A stretch of DNA of 64,000 nt from CAWICD01 sp052267165 (GCA_052267165.1 JBKQHO010000052.1:17208-81207), one strand, 5' to 3'. Positions 53,230 through 62,198 are shown, counted from the stretch's first letter. Translations and numbers: made by a program. The notes: generated by a model from the letters alone, not told the origin.

Positions 53230-53628
53230 CCTCGACGGCGGCGCCGCTCACGGCTGGGTCCGCACGATCGAAGGCCGCCAGGCGAGGGTGCGCCGTTCGA
53301 TCGAACGGACGACGAAGTCGGTGGCGAGTCCTAAAACGGCTTACCCGAGGAAGCCGACGAAGGTATCGAGCTGCACGGCTTTGCCTTCACCCTCCCTGCT
53401 GAGTTGGATACGGCCGTGCTCGTCGGCGGCGAGCACTACGGCAATCCGAATTTCGAGCCGGTAACGATCGAAGCCTTAGTCGAGACCGATGCGAGGGAAG
53501 CGCAATTCGCCCTGCTCAAGCATGAAACGGAGCGGCGTTGCCCGATCTACCAGCTGTTCGTGCGCAGCGGCGTCCTGGTTTCGAGCCGGTGGCACGCGGT
53601 TACCGTTGGAGCTAAAGGGGGGAGATGA
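53230..53628 (+). pseudogene. OsmC-like gene remnant
   Basis: The 3' part (from about 53335) encodes ELHGFAFTLP, HYGNPNFEPVTIEALVETDA, and ERRCPIYQLFVRSGVLVSSR, resembling the C-terminal half of OsmC/Ohr peroxidases including the conserved Cys in CPI. The frame is interrupted by TAA at 53332 just after a DDEVGGES segment, and the central part with the first redox Cys is missing. No good start codon. The stop overlaps the following fragment as ATGA. Family assignment is tentative. Confidence 0.4.
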
Positions 53629-53792
53629 CGATGAGCGCTACGACCGAGCCGCGCACCACGCTGCGCGTGTTCGCCGAAGACCGGCCGCAGGCGCCGTTGC
53701 GCGAAGTGGCAGATCACGCCGAGATCATAGACGAGCTGGCAGCCATCGGCGTGCGCTTCCAGCGCTTCGAGGCCGCTTCTGAGTTGCCGTGA
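53625..53792 (+). pseudogene. Truncated acireductone-dioxygenase-like (MtnD) N-terminus
   Basis: A 55-codon frame (TTLRVFAEDRPQAPLREVAD, IIDELAAIGVRFQRFEAAS) resembles the first ~50 residues of acireductone dioxygenase of the methionine salvage pathway. It ends in TGA and the metal-binding cupin domain is absent downstream. GGGGGAG precedes the ATG. It is probably a broken gene; a genuine small protein cannot be excluded. Confidence 0.4.
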
Positions 53793-53953
53793 CGACGACT
53801 TCGTCGACCGCCTCGAGTGGGATCGGATCGAGCGCCGAACTCAAAGGCGCGAGACATCGCCATGAATCGTGTGTGGGCATCGTTTTGATTAGTTCACGGC
53901 TTGTCCGCGGCCGCAACCTGTGATTTCGCGGCGGCGGCGTCTCATGTATTGCG

Positions 53954-54178
53954 CTAGTTCGGCATACGGCGAACGTCCGCCCCGCGCAGCGGCACGCCGA
54001 GGACCGGCCCGACTAAACACACGTCGAGGACTCCGGTTGCCAGCGGCAAGAGCCCGACGATCATCAAGACATAGCCGCCACTCGAGTGCAGCGCGAAGCC
54101 CCAGGTTACCAATGCGATCCCAACCATGACGCGAGCGGCACGGCCGGCCGAACTGGCCATAAATCTGGCGATAGGCAT
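53954..54178 (-). CDS. DUF2892 family membrane protein
   Basis: A 74-residue inner-membrane protein with two helices (about 14-34 and 38-56) and the family pattern RxxRxxxGxxL ... GVLDVCLVGPVLGV. DUF2892 is the membrane part of YgaP-type rhodaneses and is common next to sulfide- or persulfide-metabolism genes. GAGGAG lies 9 bases before the ATG. Its own promoter region contains the operator-like site at 54235-54250. A second member is encoded at 61863-62126. Confidence 0.8.
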   Translation of the reverse strand: MPIARFMASSAGRAARVMVGIALVTWGFALHSSGGYVLMIVGLLPLATGVLDVCLVGPVLGVPLRGADVRRMPN

Positions 54179-54234
54179 TCTTAGGTTCTCCTCGTAGCGT
54201 GCGCCACACGGCGCGCCTGTCTCGCTAGTATACC

Positions 54235-54250
54235 CTACCCGACAGGGTAG
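54235..54250. promoter_or_regulatory. CsoR/CstR-type operator site
   Basis: CTACCC-GACA-GGGTAG is a perfect 6-4-6 inverted repeat about 60 bases upstream of the DUF2892 gene. It matches the architecture of CsoR-family operators (TACCC-N4-GGGTA). Similar sites lie near 55981 and 62145. Confidence 0.65.
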
Positions 54251-54314
54251 TAAAACGACAATCCGCGACCTCGACGTCAGCTGCACGTTATGCCGAATCG
54301 CAAGCCTCGGGCGT

Positions 54315-54449
54315 CTACGCCGGAGGGTCTGCGGGCGGTTCGCGCTTCGCCGGCCCGAGCCGCCCGCTCGCGATCAAATACATGCGCAGATTGATCCAGA
54401 CGAAGCGCCAGATTTGGAGCGGCAGAAAGCGCCGCCAGAATGTTCCCAT
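54315..54449 (-). CDS. Small protein (44 aa) coupled to SQR-like gene
   Basis: An ATG 7 bases after the stop of the SQR-like gene opens a 44-codon frame: MGTFWRRFLPLQIWRFVWIN, then LRMYLIASGRLGPAKREPPA and a short tail. The GGAG of its ribosome binding site is inside the last codons of the SQR gene. The Trp/Arg/Phe-rich amphipathic helix suggests membrane association. No family known to me; position suggests a partner of the flavoprotein. Confidence 0.6.
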   Translation of the reverse strand: MGTFWRRFLPLQIWRFVWINLRMYLIASGRLGPAKREPPADPPA

Positions 54450-54456
54450 CGTTTCT

Positions 54457-55884
54457 CTACTCCGGGATCAACTGCCAACCCGGTTTGGCTTGCAGCTTCC
54501 ATAAGAATGCTGAGTGAAGCAGCCGCTTCGTCCACGCGCCGTTGAGCCCGACGTCGAGCACGCAGAGCGAGAGGTCGCGGCCGTACTGTGGAAAGCGCTC
54601 GAAGTCGCGCACGACGGGCGTCATGATGATCGAGGCCGCCTCACCGCTCCAAAGCGACTTGCCCATCGAGGCGATGCAAGCCGCGGGCATCTCGGACATG
54701 CGCGCGTGGTGGTCGGGCTCGCGGCCGTCGATTTGGGCGGCGACGTTTTCGGCTGCCGCCCGGCCCATGACGCCCGAAGCCATGCCGGTCCGCGGCGGCG
54801 TTGCGACGACGGCGAGGCCGCTGGCGGTTTTCTTCGACTTGGAGATCGGGTGCGGCGGAGCGAAGGCGATGCCGACGGCGTACACGTTGTCGTGCTTCGG
54901 CGAACGGTAATACGCGGGCCAGTCGTCGCCGCGATATTGCTCGTAGCTCTTGGGCTCGTAGTTGGCGTCGACGCGCATAAAGCCGCTAGGCATCGTCATC
55001 TCCGAGGTGACGTCTGCACCGCCGGGCCCGCGGTAGGTCAGCGGGATGCCGCGGAACTGCGGGATGAGCATGGCGAAATCATAGTCGAGCGAGCCCGGAT
55101 CCTCGCCCGCTTGTTCGTAGAAGATGCGGCCCGGCTCGACCCGGGTGACACCGGCCGCCGCGATCGCTCGGATGTGCGATTCGTCGAGGACCATGCGCAC
55201 CAGGCTCTGTCCGCGCACGAGCGAGCCGCTCTTCATCGCCTCGATTCCGTCCACGCCGAAATCGCCGACTTCGGGTTCGTTGGTCAACCACACCAGATCG
55301 ACGAGGTCGCGCAGCCCGCGCCGCCGCAAATCGGCGTGCACGTTCATCAGGTACTCGAAGCCAGCGCCTTCGCAGGTCGCCGCCGGATGTCCGACGCCGA
55401 CGACCATCGTGCGGCGCTGTCCCCGCTTGAGCGCTGCGATGATCTCGAGATACTTTTCGCGCGCGTCGACGGCATGCTCAACCGAACAAACGCTGGCGGT
55501 GTTGCCAGCCTCCGGACCCAGCCCCGGCGTTCCCTCGAAATTGAGGTACGGTCCCGTGGCATTGATGAGGTAGTCGTAGCGCAGGTCGCTCGACGTCCCG
55601 TCGCGGGCTTCGGCGGTTACGACCTGGGCCGCGGTGTCGACGACCTTCGCGCGCGCATCGACGTAGTTGACACCGATCTTGTGGTAGACGGGCGCCAGTT
55701 CGAAGACGGTCTCTTCCTCGGACATCGTTCCCGTCCCGACCCAAATGAGACTTGGAAACCAGGTGAAACGATTGCGTGGCGAGACAACGGTGACGTCGGC
55801 CTTGTTCCGAACCAGCCGTGAAAGGTGCAACGCCGAGGTGTGTCCCGCGAATCCGGCGCCCAGAATGACGACCTGTGGTTTCAT
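54457..55884 (-). CDS. Sulfide:quinone oxidoreductase-like flavoprotein
   Basis: A 475-residue FAD-dependent oxidoreductase of the SQR/FCSD family, which oxidises sulfide to polysulfide or persulfide and passes electrons to quinone. The Rossmann motif GAGFAG (9-14), PRNRFTWFPSLIWVGTG, and a C-terminal membrane-association region are typical. Three cysteines match the SQR catalytic set: Cys133, Cys171 (AATCEGAGFEY) and Cys403 (AACIASMGKS). ATG 55884 has GAGGAG 10 bases upstream. An operator-like site lies ~97 bases upstream. Family is clear; SQR activity rests on the cysteine pattern and on the context of CstR-like repressors and rhodanese. Confidence 0.82.
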   Translation of the reverse strand: MKPQVVILGAGFAGHTSALHLSRLVRNKADVTVVSPRNRFTWFPSLIWVGTGTMSEEETVFELAPVYHKIGVNYVDARAKVVDTAAQVVTAEARDGTSSDLRYDYLINATGPYLNFEGTPGLGPEAGNTASVCSVEHAVDAREKYLEIIAALKRGQRRTMVVGVGHPAATCEGAGFEYLMNVHADLRRRGLRDLVDLVWLTNEPEVGDFGVDGIEAMKSGSLVRGQSLVRMVLDESHIRAIAAAGVTRVEPGRIFYEQAGEDPGSLDYDFAMLIPQFRGIPLTYRGPGGADVTSEMTMPSGFMRVDANYEPKSYEQYRGDDWPAYYRSPKHDNVYAVGIAFAPPHPISKSKKTASGLAVVATPPRTGMASGVMGRAAAENVAAQIDGREPDHHARMSEMPAACIASMGKSLWSGEAASIIMTPVVRDFERFPQYGRDLSLCVLDVGLNGAWTKRLLHSAFLWKLQAKPGWQLIPE

Positions 55885-55980
55885 GTTCGGCACGCTCCTC
55901 GTCGACCGGCCCCGTTGCGCACCCGCTTCCCGCCGCGCGAAACCCATCCGGGAATTCATTTGCTAGGAATCTAGAGTACA

Positions 55981-55996
55981 ATACACGGTAGGGTAT
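55981..55996. promoter_or_regulatory. CsoR/CstR-type operator site upstream of SQR-like gene
   Basis: ATACAC-GGTA-GGGTAT, an imperfect 6-4-6 inverted repeat with one perfect half-site, in the ~150-base gap before the SQR-like gene. Confidence 0.55.
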
Positions 55997-56042
55997 GGCA
56001 ATAGAGGCAATTTGTACGCTACTTAAAAGTTTGCCGGCGGCC

Positions 56043-57416
56043 CTAAAGCAATCCCGCGGCGAAGCGCAGGTCGGTAACGCCTTCGCGCAGCGCGGCTAGC
56101 GCGCCGACGAGTGTCTGCCGAGCCGAGGTCGACCTCAGCTCGGCGTCTTGCAGTTCGAGCGCCGTTCCGACGCCGCCGCGGTAACGGATCTGCGCCAAGC
56201 GAAGGTTCTCGTCGGCGAGCGCGACGTACGCTTGCGCTGCCGTGACCCGTGCCCGCGCTTCGTTCAAGTTGAGATATGCCTGGCGAACCTCCAGCGCGAC
56301 GCCGTTGTCGAGCGCTTCGAGCCCGAACTTGGCTTGTTGCACTCCTGCATTGGCCTCGGCCACGCCGGCCGCGGTGGCGCCGCCGTCATACAGGGAGAAA
56401 ACCGCGTTCAAGCCGACCGAGAATTGATTGTGATAGCCGGTCGTCACGGCAGGTAGCGTATTGCCGTCCGCGACCGTCAGCGCCAGTTGCGGAACGTTTC
56501 CGGCGCGTGCCTGGTCGACCGCATGCCGGGCCGCTGAGAGCGCGGCTCGCGCCGCTTGCAGCTCGCCGCGCCGCCCGTGTGCCTCGTTCAAGAGCGTGTC
56601 GAGCGAGAAGGTGGGAGCGTCGCCGTCGAGCCGGTCGGTCGGCGCGTAGACGTTGACGAGCGGCACGTCGAGGACGTTGTCGAGATCGCTCGCAGCGAGC
56701 GCGACGGCATTGTCCGCAGCGATCGCATTGACCTGTTCGTTGGCAAGCTCGGTCTGCGCCCGAAGCACGTCGGCGCGCGCGATCTGCCCGCTCGCGAAAA
56801 GCTGCCGGGCCTGGGTGAGGTGTCCGGAGGCGACGTCCACGGCGCGGTTCGCTACGTCTTTGAGCTCGAGTGTAGCGACGAGATCGAAGTAGGCCTTCGT
56901 GGTCGACTCGATCAGGCCGCCGCGTGCTTCGCGTTCGGATGCTTCGGCGCTGGAGAGCCCCGCCGCCGCCCGCGCGACGCGCGCCGCGCTGAGGCCGCCG
57001 TCGTAGAGTTGGTATTGCAGCGCGAGCAGCGGGACGTTGGTTGTGGTCGTGGTGCTGAAGGGAATCGCCCCGAAAGGCGTGGCGAGCTTGGCGACCGGAT
57101 CGGCATACAGGAACGCGTCGCGGAGTTGCAGGCTGGGGATGAGCGGTGCGAGCGCGCCTCTGACGCGGGCCTGCGCGGCATCGACCGCTGCATGCGCTTG
57201 CCGGTAGGATGGATTGTTCGCCAGCGCCAGAGCGAGCGCCGCATCGAGCGAGAGCGGCGCCGGCGAGGGAGTCTGCGCCGGCGCCGGCGCCGGACCCGTG
57301 GCCGCAGGCGAGGCAAGCTCGCTAGGTGCGCGACTCGGCGCCTGCGCTAGGGCCGGCAGCGATCCCACTGCCAAGGCCAGCAGCGCCGTTGCGAACGAAG
57401 GAAGCGCTTTTAACAT
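56043..57416 (-). CDS. TolC family outer-membrane efflux protein
   Basis: A 457-residue outer-membrane factor (signal 1-24, Pro/Ala linker to ~55) with two outer-membrane efflux repeats. Typical: LALALANNPSYRQAHAAVDA, FDLVATLELKDVANRAVDVA, and in repeat two SVGLNAVFSLYDGGATAAGV and YLNLNEARARVTAAQAYVAL. It would form a trimeric channel with the RND pump encoded upstream. The ATG overlaps the RND gene stop by 7 bases. Confidence 0.9.
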   Translation of the reverse strand: MLKALPSFATALLALAVGSLPALAQAPSRAPSELASPAATGPAPAPAQTPSPAPLSLDAALALALANNPSYRQAHAAVDAAQARVRGALAPLIPSLQLRDAFLYADPVAKLATPFGAIPFSTTTTTNVPLLALQYQLYDGGLSAARVARAAAGLSSAEASEREARGGLIESTTKAYFDLVATLELKDVANRAVDVASGHLTQARQLFASGQIARADVLRAQTELANEQVNAIAADNAVALAASDLDNVLDVPLVNVYAPTDRLDGDAPTFSLDTLLNEAHGRRGELQAARAALSAARHAVDQARAGNVPQLALTVADGNTLPAVTTGYHNQFSVGLNAVFSLYDGGATAAGVAEANAGVQQAKFGLEALDNGVALEVRQAYLNLNEARARVTAAQAYVALADENLRLAQIRYRGGVGTALELQDAELRSTSARQTLVGALAALREGVTDLRFAAGLL

Positions 57417-60400
57417 GATGCCGTCCCGACCGTTTCGGTGGGCAACGCTTCGCCGGGCGGCGCGCCGCTGCGTGGGGATGCGTGTGCCGAAACCGTCGTG
57501 CGCACGACCCGCTCGTAGAGAACCGGAATCGCCAGGACCGACAAGACCGCGGACGACGTCATCCCGAAGACGAGCGCCCAGGCCAAACCGCTCCAGACCG
57601 GATCCGAAGCGATCACGATCGAGGAGAGCACGCCGGCCGCTGCCGTCAGGAAGATCGGGCGCGTCCGGGTGGTCGTCGCTTCGACCAGCGCCTCGTGCAG
57701 CGCGCCGCCCTGCTTTCGTTTGTCCTCGATGAACTCGATGAGGATGATCGAGTTGCGCACCACGATGCCGATCAAAGCGATCAAGCCGATCATCGCCGTC
57801 GCGGAGAAGTAGACGCCGAAGGGAGCCAGGATCGCGAAGCCGGGCATCACGCCGATCACGGCGAGCGGAACGGCGGCGAGCACGACCAGGGGGATCGTGA
57901 ACGAGCGGAAGCGCGCCACGAGCACGAAGTAGATCAACAGGAAGGCGACGCCCATCGCGCTGCCGAGATCGGCGAAGACCGTGTTGGTCAAGTGCCACTC
58001 GCCGTCCCAAACGACGCGGTAGCCCGGCGGTAGCGGATGCCTGGCCAGACCGAAGAGCATGCCGATGACCGCATAGGTTGAACTGCGTCCTGCCATGTCG
58101 GCGCCGACGTACGTGACGTTCTCGAAGTCGTCGCGGTAGAGCGGCGCCTGCGCTTGGGCGGCGACCAGATGGGTGACGGCCGAAAGCTGAACCATCCCGC
58201 CCGAGCGCGCCGGAATCTCGATCGCGCTCAGCGCCGCTACACTGCTGCGATACTCGGGGGCGAAGCGCAAAAAAATGCCGACCGGGCGAGCGTCGTTCGG
58301 GGTGTGCAGCGTCGAGACCGCCGCGCCGTGGAACTCCATCGCCAGCACTGCAGCAATGTCGGCGGCGTCCGTTCCCGCGAGGCTCGCTTCGCGCTGATCG
58401 ACTTCGAGCTGAAGGCTAGCCGGAAGTGCCTTGTCGCTCGGGTCGATGTCGACTACGCCGCGCTGGTGTTGCATCCGGTCGATCAGGAACGAGGCGATGC
58501 CGCGCCGCACATCCGGGTCGGGGCCGTAGATCTTGGCCAAGATCGTATCGCGCACGGGCGGGCCGGGCGGCGTCTGCAGAATGCGCAACGTCGCCCCGTA
58601 GCGTGCCGCGATCGCGACCAGCCGCGGGCGCAACTCGCGCACGAGATCGGCCGATTGGACGTGCCGCTCTTCCTTGTTCGTGAGGTTGACGCGGATGTCG
58701 GCCTGATTGGGAGCGTTGCGGAAGATCGTGCCCTGCAAGAGGCTGGCGAGGTCGGGGATCGAGCTCGTCCCCACGAACGTCTCGTAGTCCTTGATCTCAG
58801 GCACTTTGGCGAGCTCCGCGCCGACGGCGTCGGCGATGCGCGTCGTGCCGGCGACGGGGCTCGCGGGCGGGGCATCGATGCTGACCAGGAAGGTCGTCTC
58901 GTTCGCGTCGGGCAGCATGCGGAATTGGACGAGCGTCAGCGCCGGCAACGCCGCGCTTCCCAAGAATGCCAGCAGCAAGAGCGCAAGGAAGATGCTGCCG
59001 CGGCGCGGGCGCTCGAGCAGCGACTGCAAGGCGTTGCGAAAGGGCGCGACCCAGCGCGGAATCTCGTGCTTACCCGACTTGAGCTCGCGCTTGCCCAGCA
59101 ACTTGTACGTCACCCAGGGCGTGATCGCGAATGCGATCAGCAGCGAGGCGAGCATCGCCACGGGGACGTTGAGCGGGATCGGCCGCATGTACGGCCCCAT
59201 CATCCCGGTCACGAAGAGCATCGGCAGGAACGAAAGGATGACGGTCAGCGTGGCGAGCGTCGCCGGACGCCCGATCTCGGCGACCGCGCGGACCGTGGCC
59301 TCGGCCCGGGGCGCCTTGGGATTCGCGTAGAAATGGCGGTGGATGTTCTCGACGGTGACGATCGCGTCGTCGACCAACAAGCCGAGCGAGAGGATCAGGG
59401 CGAACAAGGTGATGCGGTTGATCGTCTGACCCGAGAACATGCCCACGCCGAGGGTGACGAACAGCGTCAGCGGGATCGCGGTCGCGACGACCAGCGCCTC
59501 GCGCCAGCCGAGCACGAGCAGCAGCACCACGACGATGACGATCGCTTCCATCAGCCGTTCGATGAGCTCGTTGACGGCGCGGTTGGCCTTGTCGCCGTAG
59601 TTGCGCGTCACGCTGACTTCGACGCCGGGCGGCAGATCGACCGATTTCACCGTTCGCAAGATCGCTGCGGCGATCGATACGGCGTTGCTGCCGGTCTTCT
59701 TGGCGATGGCGATGTCGACCGCCGGCTCGGGAGCCGTCGATGCGGCGTGCGCCGCCGCGCCGTCAGCGAACTGCGTCTGCGATTCCTCGGGCTCCCAACC
59801 GAGCTCGACGTGCGCGACTTGACGCAGCGCGACGGGCTGGCCGTCGCTGACGCCGACGATCTGGGCCGCGACTTGATCGGCGGACGTATACACCGTTCCG
59901 GCGTGCAGGTTGAGCTCGTTCGAAGCGTCGCGCAGCGAGCCGACGGCCTGCGTCACGTTCGTGGCGCCGAGCGCCTGCGCGATCGCGAGCGGCGAGAGCC
60001 CGTAGGCCGACAAGCGCACGGGATCGAGCGCGACGTTGACCTCGCGCGGCCGGCCGCCGTACTCGGCGACGGTCGAAACGCCGTCGATCGGGCGGACGGC
60101 GTCGATGACGCGCTGAGCCGCTTCGTAGAGCTGCCCGCGGTTGTAGTTGCGTCCGTGAAGCGTGAGCACAACGATCGGAATGTCGTCGACCGAGAGCGGC
60201 GTGATCTGCGGCTGCGAAGCTCCCGGGGGCAGCTCGTTGAGATGCGCGAAGACTTGATCGTAGAGGTTGACGAACGACTTGGTGGGATCGTCGCCGACGT
60301 GGAAGAGCACCGTCATGATCGAGACGTTTTGATTCGAGACGGTGTAGATGTGCTCGATCCCCGGGATCTCTTGGAGTACTCGCTCGCCGCGCTCGGTCAC

Positions 60401-60607
60401 GAGCTTCTGGACCTCAGCCGACGAGGCGCCGGGATATTGCGTGACGATCGTGGCCGACGGCATCGTGATCTGCGGGTTCTCTTCGCGCGGCGTGGAGAAG
60501 ACCGCGAGCAATCCAAAAGCGCAGATGGCCAGCACGATCGCGGGCGTCAGCTTCGACGTCAGGAAATAGCGCGCTATGCGCCCCGCGAAGCCCAGGGGCG
60601 GCATCAT
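57410..60607 (-). CDS. RND family efflux transporter permease
   Basis: A 1065-residue proton-driven pump with the RND duplication: helices at 12-32 and 330-545, periplasmic porter domains, then helices from ~555 and 880-1045. TM4 has the Asp pair of HAE-1-like pumps (SLGLLVDDAIVTVENI); TM10 has Lys/Thr-type partner residues (VVRNSIILIEFIEDKRKQGG). HME (heavy-metal) signature DFGIIVDGAV is not seen, so metals are not the obvious substrate. Overlaps hlyD-like gene by ATGA. Context with CstR-like repressors and DUF2892 suggests export of a sulfur-related or toxic compound (inference). Confidence 0.92.
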   Translation of the reverse strand: MMPPLGFAGRIARYFLTSKLTPAIVLAICAFGLLAVFSTPREENPQITMPSATIVTQYPGASSAEVQKLVTERGERVLQEIPGIEHIYTVSNQNVSIMTVLFHVGDDPTKSFVNLYDQVFAHLNELPPGASQPQITPLSVDDIPIVVLTLHGRNYNRGQLYEAAQRVIDAVRPIDGVSTVAEYGGRPREVNVALDPVRLSAYGLSPLAIAQALGATNVTQAVGSLRDASNELNLHAGTVYTSADQVAAQIVGVSDGQPVALRQVAHVELGWEPEESQTQFADGAAAHAASTAPEPAVDIAIAKKTGSNAVSIAAAILRTVKSVDLPPGVEVSVTRNYGDKANRAVNELIERLMEAIVIVVVLLLVLGWREALVVATAIPLTLFVTLGVGMFSGQTINRITLFALILSLGLLVDDAIVTVENIHRHFYANPKAPRAEATVRAVAEIGRPATLATLTVILSFLPMLFVTGMMGPYMRPIPLNVPVAMLASLLIAFAITPWVTYKLLGKRELKSGKHEIPRWVAPFRNALQSLLERPRRGSIFLALLLLAFLGSAALPALTLVQFRMLPDANETTFLVSIDAPPASPVAGTTRIADAVGAELAKVPEIKDYETFVGTSSIPDLASLLQGTIFRNAPNQADIRVNLTNKEERHVQSADLVRELRPRLVAIAARYGATLRILQTPPGPPVRDTILAKIYGPDPDVRRGIASFLIDRMQHQRGVVDIDPSDKALPASLQLEVDQREASLAGTDAADIAAVLAMEFHGAAVSTLHTPNDARPVGIFLRFAPEYRSSVAALSAIEIPARSGGMVQLSAVTHLVAAQAQAPLYRDDFENVTYVGADMAGRSSTYAVIGMLFGLARHPLPPGYRVVWDGEWHLTNTVFADLGSAMGVAFLLIYFVLVARFRSFTIPLVVLAAVPLAVIGVMPGFAILAPFGVYFSATAMIGLIALIGIVVRNSIILIEFIEDKRKQGGALHEALVEATTTRTRPIFLTAAAGVLSSIVIASDPVWSGLAWALVFGMTSSAVLSVLAIPVLYERVVRTTVSAHASPRSGAPPGEALPTETVGTASC

Positions 60608-61866
60608 GGCCCCGCCGCCACGGGCGTGCCGTCGTCCAAGCGTTGCAGGTTGCTGACCGCGACCTCGGTCGAAGAGCCCGCCAGGCCGTCGACCTCGACG
60701 AGCTTGGTGCCGATGGTGCCGGTCTGAACCGGCACGAACGACGCCGTTCCGTCGCGCACGACGAAAACGCCGCTCTGTCCGGCTCGGGTCACGAGCGCCG
60801 CGAGCGGGACGGCCCAGCCGCGATGCGCGCCGCCTTCGATCGAGACGCGGGCATACATTCCGGGAAGCAGGCCGGCGCGCACGGCGAGCGCGATCTTCAG
60901 GGTCGCCGAGCGCAACGCCGGATTCTCGGAGGGCACGATCGCGCGCACGCGAGCGGGCACGAGCTTGCCGCCGAGCGCGTCGATCCGGACCGCGAGTGGC
61001 GCGCCGGGAACGAGCCCGGCGAGGTCGTCGTCGGGGACGGCGACGTCGAGCTCGAGATCCCGCGTGTTCTGCAGCGCGACGACCGGGCTGCCCGGTCCGA
61101 CGACCGCGCCGGGATCGACGAACTTGCTCGTGATGAGCCCGTCGAAGGGCGCGGTCAGGGTCGCGTCGCGCAGCGGCACGTTGGCGACCGCGATGCCGGC
61201 GCGCGCCTGCGCTGCGGAATCCGCGGCAGCCTGCGTTTGCGCCTGCGACGCGTCAAAGCCGTTTTTCGCGCCCACGAGCCCGGCCTGCGCCTGCGCCAGA
61301 CCGGCTTGGGCGGCGCTCAGGTTCGCCTGGGTCTCGTCGTTTTGCTGGTGCGAAATTGCGCCTTGCGCGTAGAGCGACGCCATGCGCTGCGCGGTCACCC
61401 GGGCGAGGCCGAGACGGCTCTGCGCTGCTGCGACCTGCGCTCGCGCCGCTTCGATTGCAGCCGCCGAGGCCTGCAGGGACGAGCGGCTGGCGTTCTCGTT
61501 GGCAGCCGCGGCGGAGGCGCCCGCCTGCGCCTGGGCCACGCCTGCGCTAAATCCGGACGTGTCGACTTGCGCGAGGACTTGGCCCGCCGTGACGCGGTCG
61601 CCGGCTTGAACGTCCAGCGACACGATCCGGCCCGCAGAGATCGCCCCCACGGTCACTGAACGGACCGCCGTGAGGCTTCCCGACAATTCGGTCGCCGTCG
61701 CCAGGGTCGCGCGCTGCAGGCGTGCGACCGCGACCGGTACGGCGGTCGCTGTGCTTTCGCCGGGCGAGGCGGTCGAGCCGTTGTGGCCGCAGCCCGTCAA
61801 CCAAAGGATGCCTCCTGCGGCGGCTGCAGCCGCTCCTAGCGACACGATGCGCGCGTTCGTGTTCAT
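60604..61866 (-). CDS. RND periplasmic adaptor (HlyD/membrane-fusion) lipoprotein
   Basis: A 420-residue membrane-fusion protein anchored as a lipoprotein (LWLTGCGH). A barrel-sandwich/lipoyl half (GAISAGRIVSLDVQAGDRVT), a long Ala/Gln-rich alpha-hairpin (about 90-215), the second lipoyl half (LTAPFDGLITSKFVDPGAVV), beta-barrel and membrane-proximal domains follow. Bridges the RND pump and TolC. ATG 61866 overlaps the DUF2892 stop (ATGA). Confidence 0.9.
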   Translation of the reverse strand: MNTNARIVSLGAAAAAAGGILWLTGCGHNGSTASPGESTATAVPVAVARLQRATLATATELSGSLTAVRSVTVGAISAGRIVSLDVQAGDRVTAGQVLAQVDTSGFSAGVAQAQAGASAAAANENASRSSLQASAAAIEAARAQVAAAQSRLGLARVTAQRMASLYAQGAISHQQNDETQANLSAAQAGLAQAQAGLVGAKNGFDASQAQTQAAADSAAQARAGIAVANVPLRDATLTAPFDGLITSKFVDPGAVVGPGSPVVALQNTRDLELDVAVPDDDLAGLVPGAPLAVRIDALGGKLVPARVRAIVPSENPALRSATLKIALAVRAGLLPGMYARVSIEGGAHRGWAVPLAALVTRAGQSGVFVVRDGTASFVPVQTGTIGTKLVEVDGLAGSSTEVAVSNLQRLDDGTPVAAGP

Positions 61867-62126
61867 CGGGCCGGCGGCATCGCGGAGCTGCGTTTGCCGA
61901 GTTCTCCCAGCAAGTTCGACATGAGGCACCACCCGGTCAACCCCGACTGCAGCAGATTGAGGCCGACGAAGGCGACCAGCCAGAGCCAGCGCGGGTCGCG
62001 CAGCGACAAGACCAGTCCCAGCAGCACGATCGCGCCTGCAATCGAACGCAGGGAGCTTTCGATGCGCCAGCCCCGCTCGCGAGCCGGCCGGAGCAGGGAG
62101 TGAATTCCAGACTGCGAGCGATCCAT
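61863..62126 (-). CDS. DUF2892 family membrane protein, first gene of RND operon
   Basis: An 87-residue membrane protein: a 22-residue basic N-terminus, then two helices (about 27-43 and 47-63) and the DUF2892-type sequence ERGWRIESSLRSIAGAIVLL and SGLTGWCLMSNLLGELG, including the conserved Cys. Leads a four-gene operon with HlyD, RND and TolC. Divergent from two CstR-like repressor genes with operator sites between. Confidence 0.8.
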   Translation of the reverse strand: MDRSQSGIHSLLRPARERGWRIESSLRSIAGAIVLLGLVLSLRDPRWLWLVAFVGLNLLQSGLTGWCLMSNLLGELGKRSSAMPPAR

Positions 62127-62144
62127 TAGTGGTCTGATGTTACG

Positions 62145-62160
62145 GTACCCTGCTGGGTAT
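62145..62160. promoter_or_regulatory. CsoR/CstR-type operator, RND side
   Basis: GTACCC-TGCT-GGGTAT (perfect TACCC/GGGTA core) lies 19 bases upstream of the DUF2892-RND operon start, in the 72-base divergent region with the repressor gene. Confidence 0.7.
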
Positions 62161-62169
62161 TGTCAAACC

Positions 62170-62185
62170 CTCCCCCATAGGGTAT
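62170..62185. promoter_or_regulatory. CsoR/CstR-type operator, repressor side
   Basis: CTCCCC-CATA-GGGTAT has one consensus and one degenerate half-site and ends 13 bases before the ATG of the first repressor gene, suggesting autoregulation. A lone half-site GTACCC at 62517-62522 precedes the second repressor gene. Confidence 0.5.
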
Positions 62186-62198
62186 CGTCCTCATTGAA

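Noticed and set aside
57410..60607. Heavy-metal (CzcA/CusA-type) assignment of the RND pump
   Set aside because: TM4 shows the Asp-Asp pattern of HAE-1-like pumps, not the metal-pump signature; CsoR-family neighbours alone do not imply copper.
58154..60727. 857-codon plus-strand frame opposite the RND gene
   Set aside because: Composition is that of an antisense shadow (Arg/Asp-rich, no motifs); the RND pump on the other strand has clear motifs throughout.
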